From: CAVTLG01 sp963735495
GTDB taxonomy: Bacteria > Chloroflexota > Ktedonobacteria > Ktedonobacterales > Ktedonobacteraceae
Direction of reading: 5' to 3'
Assembly: GCA_963735495.1 (NCBI GenBank)
Contig: CAVTLG010000014.1
Span: 1,196,442 to 1,260,441 of the forward strand
Length of the DNA stretch: 64,000 bases
Positions 45,806 to 55,314 of this stretch are shown here, in pieces. The position numbers and the translations under genes were made by a program. The notes below the pieces were generated by a model that searched no databases, was not told the DNA's origin, and saw only the letters and a program-made list of their open reading frames with translations. How positions within the stretch are numbered: position 1 is the first letter of the stretch; each line of letters starts with the position of its first letter.

Positions 45806-47407
45806 TCGGCGAGCCTCCGTTGCATCGCTTCAAAATAGGTCGGATCTGCTTCGATGCCGATGAATTTGCGCCCCCCGGTCTTTGGCGACCTTGCCGGTGG
45901 TTCCCACTCCGGCGAACCCATCAAAGACCGTATCCCCACGATTACTACTGATCTCCAGAAAATGGCGCATGACCTTCTCTGGCTTTTGGGTCGGATGCAG
46001 GGTGTTTCCTTTCCCATCCACCAGACGCTCGTTTCCGCTACAAATGGCGGTTTCAATGTGGTTATGCATCTCTTCTTCTCCCTGCCAGTTAAAGGTATGA
46101 CCTCCTTCTCCTTTAACAAAGAAGAGCACGTATTCCACGCTACTTTTGAAATTCGTGTGTACCATTTGGGTTCCAGGATTGGTTTTATGCCAGACAATCG
46201 TCGCTTTCACATGCAATCCGCCTCCTTCCAGGGCACTTCTCAGGTGGGAAAGAAAGCGATCCGAGGTGAACACATAGCCACTGCCTTGTGGGCGCAGGAG
46301 ACGCGCCCATTCGTGTGCCCAGATAGGAAAACACTGGAGAAACTCCTGGTCGCTGTATTTGTCCCAGTCGCCGAAGTCCTGGGAAATGGCCCCACGCCCT
46401 TCCAACACAAAGGTGTTGTCACGCGCAATGTTATACGGTGGATCAGTCAAGATGAGATCAACGCAACCGTCTCCCAATCGTTGCGCTTCAGTAGAAAAAT
46501 CGCCGTGGATCAGGTGGATACGATGTTTGCGCTCCCACTCATCACGGAGCGCATCCAAAAGCTTGTGCAGTTTGGGATGGTCGGGCAGTTTCCAATCGGC
46601 ATCGTAGGCTCCACTTGCAATCTCTTCCTCCAGACGCGTGGTGAACGCTTCTCCTAATGCTCCGAGGTGCTGACAGGCAGCCGCAGACATCTCGTTGCGG
46701 ATTCGGTACGCTTTGGCAAGGTCGGTAAAACGTGCCTTTCGTATCGTCCTGGAAGCGAGCAGCTGCACCAACTCACCTTGTTGCTCCGGTTTCAGAGGGA
46801 TGAGGTCTCGTAAGAGATACTCGGTAAACGTGACACCCGTCACATCTGATGTGACGGCAGATTCTTCGGCAGTGGTGACGCTGTTTTCAAACGTCGTCAC
46901 AATCACCTTCCAGGCAGGTTCGCAGATCTCCCTGAGGGCCACATATTTCGTCACTTTGTCCCGGCTCCACCCCAACATATCGGCAATAGCTTGCTGCTTG
47001 TAGTGCTCCTCTAAGCGATTCCAGATAAATTCGGCAGAGGTCACCAGCGTCGAAGGAACCACCGTTTCGGTGGCACTATTGGACCGCAGCGCCAGGGTAT
47101 AGCATTCCTGTTCGGTCAGGTTGGCCTTGATCAGACAGGGAACGCAGGTCAAACCGGCGGCAAGCGCTGCCTCCAGACGATGATTGCCATCAATGAGGAG
47201 GATCGCTCCATCAGCGAGGATCGTCACGATCAGCGGGAACTGTTCCAGAAAACCGGAACGCTCGATACTGGCTTTCAGACGCAAGACGCCGCTCGCCTGA
47301 ATGCGACGCACAGCCAAGCGTCTGGTAATCTGCGGCAACGGAAGCAGCGCGTGTTGGAGCGCTGCAGGGGCGAGATCGATATCCATACCAACCTTTCCTT
47401 GTGTCAA
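45802..47407 (-). CDS. ParB-like domain fused to a DNA methyltransferase, frameshifted near the end
   Basis: Residues about 20-110 are a ParB/Srx-type domain (LKASIERSGFLEQFPLIV, LLIDGNHRLEAALAAG). An HTH-like part follows (QQAIADMLGWSRDKVTKYVALRE). The methyltransferase half has DLILTDPPYNIARDN near residue 320 (motif IV, DPPY) and late TQKPEKVMRHFLEISSNRGDTVFDGFAGVGTTG (motif I). This order fits beta-class N4/N6 enzymes. In the raw sequence a C6 run (45871-45876) sends the frame to GAQIHRHRSRSDLF-stop at 45830. Dropping one base gives KFIGIEADPTYFEAMQRRLAE, ending at 45802 with an ATGA overlap to the next gene. The protein likely methylates adenine or cytosine in the element's own DNA. Confidence 0.9.
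46837..46857. promoter_or_regulatory. 21-bp palindrome inside the ParB-methyltransferase gene
   Basis: CCGTCACATC, then T, then GATGTGACGG form a perfect palindrome. Within about 80 bases there are further GTGAC/GTCAC half-sites (near 46830, 46886 and 46905). A ParB-like protein encoded on the same DNA could bind here. It may also simply reflect repeated VT codons in the protein. Confidence 0.4.
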
Positions 47408-47419
47408 GTGTGATGGGTG

Positions 47420-47860
47420 TCAGGATAGGCGTGGTGCCAGCACATAGCCCTGACCACGGAGTGAAAGCGCCTGGAGTCCACATCCCCGCAGGGTGGGCAA
47501 GAGCGATTTGAGTGCCCGACGGATCAGTGGAATGGCCAGATCTCGTTCCTGCTCCCACACACGCTCGTCCAGGTTCCGACCGTGCGGATAGAGCACGTGA
47601 AACAGTTCGCGATGGGTACAATGGTGAGGATAGCGCTGGAGCAACGCGAGCAAGATGGGTGTTGCAGTTGGGGGAAGCCGGAACGTGTGAAAGGATGGGA
47701 CTTCTCCCTCTTCTTCCAGGGAAAGCAGCACAACCGTCCGCTTTTCTGGGTCAAGCAAGAGCCGTCTGCCCGCAGGCAACAGGCTCGCGTGCGCAAACAC
47801 GATCGGTGTCGATACAGCCAGACCCTCGGGTCGTGGTGGGCATCTCTGGTGCTTCTCCAT
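47420..47860 (-). CDS. Winged-helix (OmpR C-terminal type) DNA-binding protein
   Basis: From ATG 47860 (AGGAG 12 bases upstream; the frame is open to 47950) the protein is 146 residues. The second half reads RLPPTATPILLALLQRYPHHCTHRELFHVLYP, then RDLAIPLIRRALKSLLPTLRGCGLQALSLRGQGYVL, the layout of a Trans_reg_C winged helix ending in its beta-hairpin. There is no receiver domain. It is the first gene of the minus-strand operon, 12 bases before the ParB-methyltransferase, and sits next to the divergent plus-strand HTH gene. It probably regulates both transcription units. Confidence 0.75.
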   Translation of the reverse strand: MEKHQRCPPRPEGLAVSTPIVFAHASLLPAGRRLLLDPEKRTVVLLSLEEEGEVPSFHTFRLPPTATPILLALLQRYPHHCTHRELFHVLYPHGRNLDERVWEQERDLAIPLIRRALKSLLPTLRGCGLQALSLRGQGYVLAPRLS

Positions 47861-48054
47861 AGCGGTCTTCTTCTCCTGACACTCATGCGGTTCTTGTGGG
47901 ACAACGCACCTCGTTGTGCTTGTCGATGGCATACTTCCCTCGACAAGCACGATAAACCCATTCGTTCCGTCGTCGCAGTATTGGCTGAGATAGCGTGTAT
48001 CGATGTCTCACCGCAAAGCAAGCCGTGTGAAGAAACATGGGAAGGAGAGCATGC

Positions 48055-50037
48055 ATGATTGAGAATGTGATCTCCCTTCAACCAGAAGAAGGGGTGTCAG
48101 AGCACGTGGGAGAGGATGACCAGAAATATCGCTATCCCGAATTTGCAGGCTGGAGTGGCGAACGCTATCTCAAAAAGCTCTTGCGACAAATCTTGCCGTT
48201 GTCCCTGTATCGAACGTGGGAGATTTTCGTGGACCATCAAGCGCAGGGCAATGCCTGTTATCTAGGCGTGATCCGTCTGGCAGAGATGGCTGGACGCCAC
48301 ACCCGCACCGTGGAAAAAAATCTGGCGTCGCTGTGTGCGAAAGACCTGCTCGTTGAGCGGGCGGAACGCAAGTTGTTTCGTGGAGCAGATGGACGACTGT
48401 ACAGCCGGGTCGTCGTGATCAAAGACTTTCGCGGCCTCTATGTCCTCGCACACGACTACCACGAGTGGCTTTCTGACCCCAGCTATATTGCGCCGGACCG
48501 TGAGATGATGACCCTCGTGGCACAAGAACCGCAGCTGGTGGCACGGGTCAGACGCTTCGAGAATTATCGTCGCCTCCTCTACCATCGGCAGCCAGGACCA
48601 GTGACGAGACAACGCGAGGCAGACCGCTGGTTTACCGCCTATCAGCCGGAACCATCATTCGCTCCGTTTCAAGCAGATCATGCAGAAGGAGCATTCGTCT
48701 TGAAAAACGACTCGCTTCCGTCAACGTTGTCGGCAAACGATCTGACAACATATCTGGCAACGGGTTCCCCAAAACGAAGAAACGAAAGAATGAGCATGGA
48801 CGGAGGAAGAAGAGATTCGGTCGATTCGATTGATCCATCTCTCACTGATTCTGTTGAAGAACCGGAACCGGGCAGCGTTGTCTGTAACCAGGAGGAGCAT
48901 TCCGAGGCCGAGAGCACCACCCCTCCCTCTTCTGCTCAGGAAGCAGCGCAAGAGGTGACCGCTCCTCCTGATCCTGAGGCGACCCTTTCTGGTCCTGAAC
49001 TGGCCGCTTCCTTTCTGCGCAGCATTGGTGGTCCTTTTGGAGACCGGAGCCCCAAAGGCAGCCTGACGCGTCTGCGCGTTCTCTTGAGCGAAGCGCATTG
49101 TTCTGAGTCTGCCGAGGTGCTGCCATGTCTTGTGCGGGCCTATCTCGTGGCGCGCGAAACCCGCACAATCCGCGCCGTTCATTGTTCCCCAACCGGTCAA
49201 GCCAATCGGATGCCGCTGTTCTTCGCGATGCTGCAACGGTTTCTCGGTGAAGCGGCACCAGTATGGGATGAGAACTGGTCTCCGATGGAAGAAGCGCTGG
49301 TCTCCGATCCCTGTCTGGCAGGGTGGTGGAGCGAGCACCAACGCCAGATTCACCGGCCTTCCCGCACCCTCCCAGATGGCGGAGAAAGGGAAACGCTTCA
49401 GGAGGCAGAAGAACAGGACGAGCAGGCATATCCTCCTCAGGAAGCAGCGGAGAAGGAGCTGCGCTCGCATCGTCCGAGGCGTTTGAGCCGGAGCGATGCG
49501 GAGCGTGAGGAGCGTGCAGTTCTCGCACGCCGGGTTTTGCGGCGTCTCGGCGGGATAGGGGTGGTCCTTCAGGAAGCCACCGTCCTCTGGGAGCATGTTG
49601 CCTGTGGCTGCCCGCTGTACCATCGACCACAGGGCCGCGAGGTCTGTGCACTCTGTTTTCCTGATCCCACCTGGCCGGAAGAAGCGCTGGTGCTCCTTCG
49701 GTCGATAGTCCAGCTTGAAGAAGAGCAGGAACGGGAAAACGCGGGAGCACATGCAGCTCTGGAGGAAGCGGACACATGGGACGAGCAGGCACCAGAAGGC
49801 TGGGCGAACCGAGATGCGGCCTCCCGTGAAGCCCTCCAGCTGCTCAATGCTCTGACCAGTCTCGGCTATGACGTGGAGGTGTTGCTGGAACGCGTCGGAG
49901 CATGGTATCAGATCGGAGCATGGTATCAGATCGGAGTATGCGACGACCAAAGCGAATGGATCTGCACGTGTCCCGAACACATCGACGCGCTCATTGCGCA
50001 GGCATCTCAAAACATCCCAGACGCTCACAGACCGTGA
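48055..50037 (+). CDS. Large helix-turn-helix protein of a plasmid or integrative element
   Basis: The protein is 660 residues from ATG 48055, after GGAGAG. The N-terminal 120 residues contain a winged-helix region (YLGVIRLAEMAGRHTRTVEKNLASLCAKDLLVERAERK) like the DNA-binding parts of plasmid replication-initiation proteins. The middle is Ser/Pro/Glu-rich and disordered. The C-terminal third has Arg/Glu helices and a Cys-rich stretch (CGCPLYHRPQGREVCALCFPD). Near the end an 18-base unit is duplicated (49896-49931), giving GAWYQIGAWYQIG. Divergent from the winged-helix operon. Rep-like or regulatory function is inferred only. Confidence 0.7.
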   Translation: MIENVISLQPEEGVSEHVGEDDQKYRYPEFAGWSGERYLKKLLRQILPLSLYRTWEIFVDHQAQGNACYLGVIRLAEMAGRHTRTVEKNLASLCAKDLLVERAERKLFRGADGRLYSRVVVIKDFRGLYVLAHDYHEWLSDPSYIAPDREMMTLVAQEPQLVARVRRFENYRRLLYHRQPGPVTRQREADRWFTAYQPEPSFAPFQADHAEGAFVLKNDSLPSTLSANDLTTYLATGSPKRRNERMSMDGGRRDSVDSIDPSLTDSVEEPEPGSVVCNQEEHSEAESTTPPSSAQEAAQEVTAPPDPEATLSGPELAASFLRSIGGPFGDRSPKGSLTRLRVLLSEAHCSESAEVLPCLVRAYLVARETRTIRAVHCSPTGQANRMPLFFAMLQRFLGEAAPVWDENWSPMEEALVSDPCLAGWWSEHQRQIHRPSRTLPDGGERETLQEAEEQDEQAYPPQEAAEKELRSHRPRRLSRSDAEREERAVLARRVLRRLGGIGVVLQEATVLWEHVACGCPLYHRPQGREVCALCFPDPTWPEEALVLLRSIVQLEEEQERENAGAHAALEEADTWDEQAPEGWANRDAASREALQLLNALTSLGYDVEVLLERVGAWYQIGAWYQIGVCDDQSEWICTCPEHIDALIAQASQNIPDAHRP

Positions 50038-50142
50038 GAGGCGGTAGTGTACTCGACCGTATGATCGTTCATGCGCTCTTTTGACAGGAGCGACCATACT
50101 ACTTGCCTTTTCATCTTTTCCCGCAGCATTCGGAGGAGTTCT

Positions 50143-50310
50143 ATGGAAAGATCAGACCCTATTCAAGAACAGTTTCGTCGTTTCGATACCGACCATCCCG
50201 AAATGTATCAGGAGTTTTGCCATATTGCCCTCACGCTCCTTTGCCACGGACGGTCACATGATGGATCGAAAGCAATTTTAGAGGTGATTCAGTATCATCG
50301 CGCGCTTTGA
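50143..50310 (+). CDS. Small conserved protein, probably truncated
   Basis: GGAGGAG (50132-50138) sits 5 bases before ATG 50143. The 55 residues RFDTDHPEMYQEFCHIALTLLCHGRSHDGSKAILEVIQY match the beginning of a small family common in phages and plasmids (D-x-x-NP-x-VY...F...A...GR...). Homologues that I recall are about twice as long, continuing with a positively charged region. Here a stop is followed at once by a T11 run (50313-50323), so a slip or deletion may have removed the second half. Confidence 0.6.
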   Translation: MERSDPIQEQFRRFDTDHPEMYQEFCHIALTLLCHGRSHDGSKAILEVIQYHRAL

Positions 50311-50414
50311 TGTTTTTTTTTTTGACATCCTGGGGCAGTATACGAGTATCTCACACAAGGATCACGACAGAGGAAGAATACTGCGAAAAGCACCATTTCT
50401 ATAAGGAAACACAT

Positions 50415-50699
50415 ATGAGGAAATATCAACAACAACGCAACACTCATAGAAGCAATTCCATCTCTTCAGATACAAATCAACCCATAGGAACATCAAGGAG
50501 TGGTCCGCCCCCTGTTTTTACTCCTCCAGAAGGACTCCTTGATATCAATGGCGTATGTCAGTTTTTGAAACTGGGCAAAACAAAAATATCCTGGCTCATT
50601 CACCGAGAAGGACTCCCAGTTCACAAATTTGGAAAAGCCTACCGGTTTGACCGCACAGAAGTATGGCAATGGTTGCAAGATCGACGGGACCTGATGTAA
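50415..50699 (+). CDS. Excisionase-like MerR-type HTH protein
   Basis: AAGGAAA precedes ATG 50415; the 94-residue protein ends 55 bases before the integrase start. The last 55 residues, LLDINGVCQFLKLGKTKISWLIHREGLPVHKFGKAYRFDRTEVWQWLQDR, are a complete HTH_17/excisionase domain, with the winged turn (KAYRFDR) and final amphipathic helix. The N-terminus is a polar, disordered leader. Adjacent to a tyrosine integrase, its probable role is as a recombination directionality factor or regulator of it. Confidence 0.85.
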   Translation: MRKYQQQRNTHRSNSISSDTNQPIGTSRSGPPPVFTPPEGLLDINGVCQFLKLGKTKISWLIHREGLPVHKFGKAYRFDRTEVWQWLQDRRDLM

Positions 50700-50753
50700 T
50701 GTAGAGTGATGCAACAGGTAGGTCGATCCTCGTCGGTAGAATTGAGGAATACG

Positions 50754-51746
50754 ATGGCAGAAAGAGCAAAGACCACCAAATCACCCCCAAAAAGCCGGAA
50801 CTATGGTGAGGGTTCAATCTACTTGCGGAATGACGGACGTTTTGTCGGGAGTCTTATGTTACCCAATAACAAACGAAAAGACTACTACGGCAAAACAAAA
50901 CAGGAGGTCAAAGAGAAGCTCAAAAAAGCAAAGGCACAATTAGAGCAAGGAACGCTTATTACAGCAAAGCCACAATCAGTAGCGAGTTATCTTGAATATT
51001 GGTTATCCATTAAGCGGGCAAATGTTCGCGCATCGACGGTGGTAAGCTATCGGGGGATTATTCACAACCATATTGTGCCTCATATTGGTTCTATAAAACT
51101 TCAAAAACTGGCTGGCGACCATATTCAAGCATTCTACTCAACGTTACTTGAAAACGGATTAAGTCCTACAACAGTTGGGATGGTGCATACGCTCTTATCA
51201 TCATCCTGCAAAGATGCGGTGAAATGGAAAAAGATTGCCGTCAATCCCTGTGCAAGCGTCACATCTCCCAGACAAAAACAAAAGGAGATGAAGTTTTTGA
51301 CCGTAGAGCAAGCGCAGCAACTGTTAGATGCCGCACGAGGACACAGGTTAGAGGCAATGATTGTCTTAGCTGTGCTTACCGGGATGCGTCGAGGCGAGTT
51401 ATTTGCGCTCCATTGGGAGGATATTAACTTCTCGAAAGGCACCGTTCATATCCATCGATCGCTCTCATATAAAAATGCTGATGGCAATGGCTGTCTGTAC
51501 AGGGAAGAACTACCAAAGACCGCTGCTGGAATGCGAACCATTCCACTGCCTGACGTTGCACTAGAGGTATTGAAAGCTCATCGAGCCAGACAACAAGAAC
51601 AAAGGTTGCAAGCAGGGGATGCCTGGAAAAACCTCGGCATCGTTTTTTGTACCGGGATTGGCTCTTACTATAATCAATCGACTCACCACAAGGTGTTTCA
51701 CAAGATTTTAGAAACAGCCGATCTCCCAGTGATCCGCTTCCATGAT
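50754..51746 (+). pseudogene. Phage-type tyrosine integrase, exon 1 (interrupted by a group II intron)
   Basis: GAGGA precedes ATG 50754. The 331 residues include an arm-binding N-terminus (GEGSIYLRNDGRFVGSLML), a SAM-like core-binding domain (VASYLEYWLSIKRANVRASTVVSYRG) and the catalytic start (LTGMRRGELFALHWEDI, catalytic Arg). The sequence is cut after FHD of the H-x-x-R box. Group II intron sequence begins at 51747 and the matching remainder (LRHSAATILISM) starts at 57013. If the intron spliced, the box would be HDLRHSAA, but exon 2 ends after 12 residues in ISAzo13 sequence, so the nucleophile tyrosine is missing and the gene is dead. Confidence 0.88.
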
Positions 51747-52270
51747 GTGCGCCGTTTCGGCGACTGTAAAATAGCCCCGAAGGGGCAGAAGGTTAGGGCA
51801 ATTACCTTCTAGGACACCTTGCCTACCTGGAGAGGAAACTCAAAGGGGAAAGTAGCATGCAAGGAAAGCGGTTAAGCACGAAGGTATGTAGTGCGAGGCA
51901 CCGCAAGTCCTGTGCGCAAGAAGTCCCGAAAGGGATAGAGGTCAAATCTACACTGATTAAATCCTAGTTTCCAGTGGTGAAAAGCGCACCCATCGTAGCA
52001 TACCTGAAACGATGACACGGGAATACCGTATGGAGGTCATGCATACGCAAAGCCCTTCCCCGTGAACGGCTCTCAAGGAGAGAGATGAAGGAAACGAACG
52101 GGAGACCTAAACGCACTACCGTTTCACAGTCGTAAAGACGGGATCGCCTACAAGCCGCGAGGCTCATGGCGACGGAGTTCCCATAGTAGCCAAATGCCCA
52201 GGGTAATGCCTGGGACATGACGAAGGGGAACAGGTATTGTTGAGTATCACAAGATAGAGAGGTGCGTGTG

Positions 52271-52569
52271 ATGCGTACAGCCAAAACTATCCTCGAACTC
52301 ATCGGAAAACGAGGCGAAAAAGGGTTGCCTCTTGAACAAATTTACAAGCTCCTGTTTAGTAGGGATTTGTACCTGCAAGCCTATGGAAAGATCTATCGGA
52401 ACAAAGGGGCGATGACACACGGAGTCACGGACGAAACACCCGATGGAATGTCACTGGAAAAGATTGATGCCATCATAGAAGCATTGCGAGATGAGCGCTA
52501 TCAATGGCTCCCAGCACGACGAATCTCTATCCCGAAGAAAAACGGGAAGAAACGCCCACTCGGCATGCC
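52271..52569 (+). pseudogene. Group II intron reverse transcriptase, N-terminal fragment
   Basis: From ATG 52271 (GAGAGG upstream) the frame gives MRTAKTILELIGKRGEKG and RNKGAMTHGVTDETPDGMSLEKIDAIIEALRDERYQWLPARR, ending in KKNGKKRPLGMP: the RT0/RT1 start of an LtrA-type protein. At ATGCC (52565-52569) the serine-recombinase element begins, and the frame then runs antisense through the recombinase. The rest of the enzyme resumes at 55315. Confidence 0.88.
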
Positions 52570-52666
52570 GATATGTCTTTCATACTGCCTCTCTTTGCAG
52601 GCGATGTTCGGGATGCCGATGGTCGCCAACTGGGTGGACCAGAATCTCCAATCCACCCGCATAGTT

Positions 52667-54784
52667 CTACTGTACCATATTTTGCTTCTGTTGACGAGTG
52701 ATGCAACGTTTCCAATGTCGTTGAAGCGGCTTGCGAAGCTCCGTGATGATTTCTGGAGTGAGGGTAATCCAGCGTGGACCACGAGGGCAGGCTCGGACAC
52801 ACTCCAGTCGTCCCGCATTGCACCAATCTGCGATGGTCGAGACATTCACGTTCAACACTTCTGCGGCGGCCAAGGCCGAGTAACGGCCATCGCCACGCTG
52901 TCCTGTTGCAGCCACGTAGGGGCGTTCTGGACAATCCAGAGGGATCTGATAGGCATGGCGAATCCAGGCGACCTTGCTCGCGGTCAATGTTCCTCCCATG
53001 CCAGCTTGCTCCCCTTCTGCATTGAGCAACGCCGCAATCTGCGTCTCGGTATGGGTTGGGGCCAATTCGCGGATGCGAGTAACGACCTGTTGGCTGGTTT
53101 GGCGAACTTCCCACGACTTTTTGAGGCGAGGAATGGACAGACTCGTGCGGGCTTCAGTTTGCCAACGAATGTCGATGGCAATATCATTGCCACGCTTGCA
53201 GAGCGTCACATCTTTGATCAGCCAGCGCAGAAGCTGTTTGCGCTGAGCCCAGGTGGTCGTTGGAGCATCCCAGAGGGCTGGCAGGTTCTGCGCAAGCTGG
53301 CGGATATGTTCCCGTTGTTCCGCAGACAGCATCAGTGCGGCTGGTTTGGGCAAGGACTGGTATTCCCGTTCCATTCGATCAACCTCCTGCAGTTTCTCAT
53401 TCCACTCCCGCTCCAGGCTACGAGCGACCAGGCGGTTGTCTGGGTCCACAGCCCGGTAGCGGCGGCGAGCCAGGTCTGCCTCGTACTGGACCCGTTCAAT
53501 TTGTCGCAGCGCTTGCTGATCGATCTGTTTGGCACGTGCTTCCAGATGGGTGAGGGCCGAGAGCGCCACTTCCAGTTGTGCGGGTTCAATGGCCTCCAGA
53601 AACACCTGAGCCACCGTCTGGTCAATGCGATCCCCTCGCATCGTCTGGCAGGTTTTGACGGCCAGTTGCGCATGTGCTTGATTACATTCATAGATCAGCA
53701 AAGATCCGTCCCGTTGATAGCGAACGCTCATGCGCCGGCCACAGGAGCCACAGAGCACGATGCCTTGCAACAGCGAGGAGCCTTCACGTACCGCTCCTCG
53801 ATGAGCATCAACTGGGGTTTGTTGGTTATCGAGCAGTTGGTGTTGGTTGCGCAAAAATTGCTCCCAGGTGATGTAGCCGGGATGGGTGTCTCGCAAGACG
53901 ATTGGCCAGTCTTCCAGAGCCACCCGACGCGTGCGTCCTTTGAGACGTGGCTCCTCGCCGGGCAGCGCATGGCGACGCGTCTTGGTCCGCCCGTAGACGT
54001 AGGCTCCGGCATACAGGGGACAGTGCAGGACATCCAGAAGCCGACCATGCGTCAGCCGAACCCACTCCAGTTCTCCTGCTCGTGCTCCGCCCCAATGCCG
54101 TGTGGGGAAGAGCAGATGATGCTTGGCGAAGTGACTCACGACGGCCAGCCCCGAGGTGGAGTGCTCAAAGAGCGTGAACACCAGACGAAGGGCTTCGGCA
54201 ACGGCTTCATCAGGATCCAGCACAATCTTGCCGACAGGATCATAGACCAACCCGCTCGGCAGGCGGAAGCGCAGTTTCCCTTGTTCGGCTTTCGTCAGTT
54301 TGCCGCCCTGCAGGCGCTGATGGAGCCAATGAAGTTCCGCTTCGCTCATGGTCCCCTTGAAGCCCAACAGCAGACGGTCATTGTACGATCCTGGGTCGTA
54401 GACGCCCTCCTCGTCAATAACCAGCGTCTCCGTGAGGGCACAGATTTCCAGCAGGCGATACCAATCACTGCACGAGCGAGCCAGACGAGAGACTTCCAGA
54501 CTCAGGACGGCTCCCACATGGCCCAGCCCCACTTCGGCAACCAGCGTTTGAAAACCGTCGCGTCCGATGGTCGAGGAGCCGGACTGGCCTTGATCCTGGT
54601 CAATGACTTCAATCCCTGCCTGTTCCCACCCCAATTCGTGCGCTCGCTTGGTCAGATCATACTGTCGAGTGGTGCTGCCGATATTCTCACGCACTTGCAG
54701 CAGCGTCGATTGACGCACATAGATCACGGCTTGTCTGCTGAGATGATCAGGACGGATTTTGAGGGTATGTTGCTGGATCGGCAT
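52667..54784 (-). CDS. Large serine recombinase
   Basis: The intact frame is 705 residues. The resolvase domain starts AVIYVRQSTLLQVRENIGSTTRQYDL, where the Ser in VRQS is the nucleophile. It continues with VIDQDQGQSGSS, REGFQ-like RDGFQTL and LSLEVSRLARSCSDWYRLLE. The Recombinase domain (GLVYDPVGKIVLDPDEAVAEALRLVF) and a zinc ribbon (IVLCGSCGRRMSVRYQ ... YECNQ) follow, then a coiled coil. The C-terminus carries an unusual helix-turn-helix (YSALAAAEVLNVNVSTIADWCNAGRLECV). The gene appears functional. It would excise or move the element it lies in. It is antisense to the interrupted RT gene, which explains the long chimeric frame on the opposite strand. Confidence 0.95.
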   Translation of the reverse strand: MPIQQHTLKIRPDHLSRQAVIYVRQSTLLQVRENIGSTTRQYDLTKRAHELGWEQAGIEVIDQDQGQSGSSTIGRDGFQTLVAEVGLGHVGAVLSLEVSRLARSCSDWYRLLEICALTETLVIDEEGVYDPGSYNDRLLLGFKGTMSEAELHWLHQRLQGGKLTKAEQGKLRFRLPSGLVYDPVGKIVLDPDEAVAEALRLVFTLFEHSTSGLAVVSHFAKHHLLFPTRHWGGARAGELEWVRLTHGRLLDVLHCPLYAGAYVYGRTKTRRHALPGEEPRLKGRTRRVALEDWPIVLRDTHPGYITWEQFLRNQHQLLDNQQTPVDAHRGAVREGSSLLQGIVLCGSCGRRMSVRYQRDGSLLIYECNQAHAQLAVKTCQTMRGDRIDQTVAQVFLEAIEPAQLEVALSALTHLEARAKQIDQQALRQIERVQYEADLARRRYRAVDPDNRLVARSLEREWNEKLQEVDRMEREYQSLPKPAALMLSAEQREHIRQLAQNLPALWDAPTTTWAQRKQLLRWLIKDVTLCKRGNDIAIDIRWQTEARTSLSIPRLKKSWEVRQTSQQVVTRIRELAPTHTETQIAALLNAEGEQAGMGGTLTASKVAWIRHAYQIPLDCPERPYVAATGQRGDGRYSALAAAEVLNVNVSTIADWCNAGRLECVRACPRGPRWITLTPEIITELRKPLQRHWKRCITRQQKQNMVQ

Positions 54785-54997
54785 GGCAAGCCTCCTCTCG
54801 TTCAGATTGGTTCTGGGGATGCGCTACGACCATATTCAATGCGAGTTGCGCTAAGAGGCCAACGACGCGGATTTGTAGATCAGAAGAGAGGTGGACCCAA
54901 ATGTGGGTCAACGTGCCCTGCTCCTGATCGCAAGAGGAGAGTGGGACCATGCAGCAACCTCCTTGATGTGCCCAAACCAGACCTGCTGAGAACTCTA

Positions 54998-55270
54998 TCA
55001 TACCTCATGCTCTCCTCTCGGTTCTTGGTCCTCGCACTGTTGCCTGGCCCATTGCGCGATCTGCCACAATCCTTCAATCGAGAGCAATGGCGGTTCGGTC
55101 ACGCAGAGACCAGGATCTGGTGCTCCGGCGTAGTCGGTCAAGCTGGCGGCGATAGCCCCGTGGTAGCCGTCAGGCATGCGAATGATGAGGTCAGGATCTG
55201 GCCCTCGGCGCACCCGGATGAGTTGGACGCGCTGGCCATGCAGCGGATGATGGGGATGGGTCACTCTCAC
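54998..55270 (-). CDS. DUF5372-like accessory protein of the serine-recombinase element
   Basis: A GTG start at 55270 is chosen because it follows GAGGAATGG and opens the conserved VRVTHPHHPLHGQRVQLIRVRRGPDPDLIIRMPDGYHGAIAASLTDYAG. The frame is open further upstream, but that part is RT sequence outside the element. The 90-residue size fits the small proteins that accompany recombinases of this type. The fold and role are not known; it probably modulates recombinase or end binding. It lies 213 bases upstream of the recombinase on the same strand. Confidence 0.7.
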   Translation of the reverse strand: MRVTHPHHPLHGQRVQLIRVRRGPDPDLIIRMPDGYHGAIAASLTDYAGAPDPGLCVTEPPLLSIEGLWQIAQWARQQCEDQEPRGEHEV

Positions 55271-55314
55271 CCATTCCTCAGATCCCTTGGTAAAGGGGGT
55301 AGTGGACTGTGAAT

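Larger units (their letters stand above)
52570..55314 (-). mobile_element. Large-serine-recombinase mobile element inserted in the intron RT gene
   Basis: About 2.75 kb. It is bounded by ATGCC on both sides (52565-52569 and 55315-55319), in positions that restore GMP(V)WSDKLVQEV of the RT when one copy is removed. A short direct repeat is what conservative serine recombination at a small core would leave. It contains the recombinase and one accessory gene, both on the minus strand. Confidence 0.8.

Noticed and set aside
44927..45838. 303-codon plus-strand frame
   Set aside because: It is antisense to a conserved minus-strand gene that has operon coupling (ATGA); its own translation resembles no protein.
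48721..50097. 458- and 316-codon minus-strand frames
   Set aside because: They are antisense to the HTH gene, whose start, ribosome site and winged-helix motif are convincing.
52262..55312. 1016-codon plus-strand frame
   Set aside because: It is a chimera: about 100 residues of intron reverse transcriptase and then the reverse strand of the serine recombinase.
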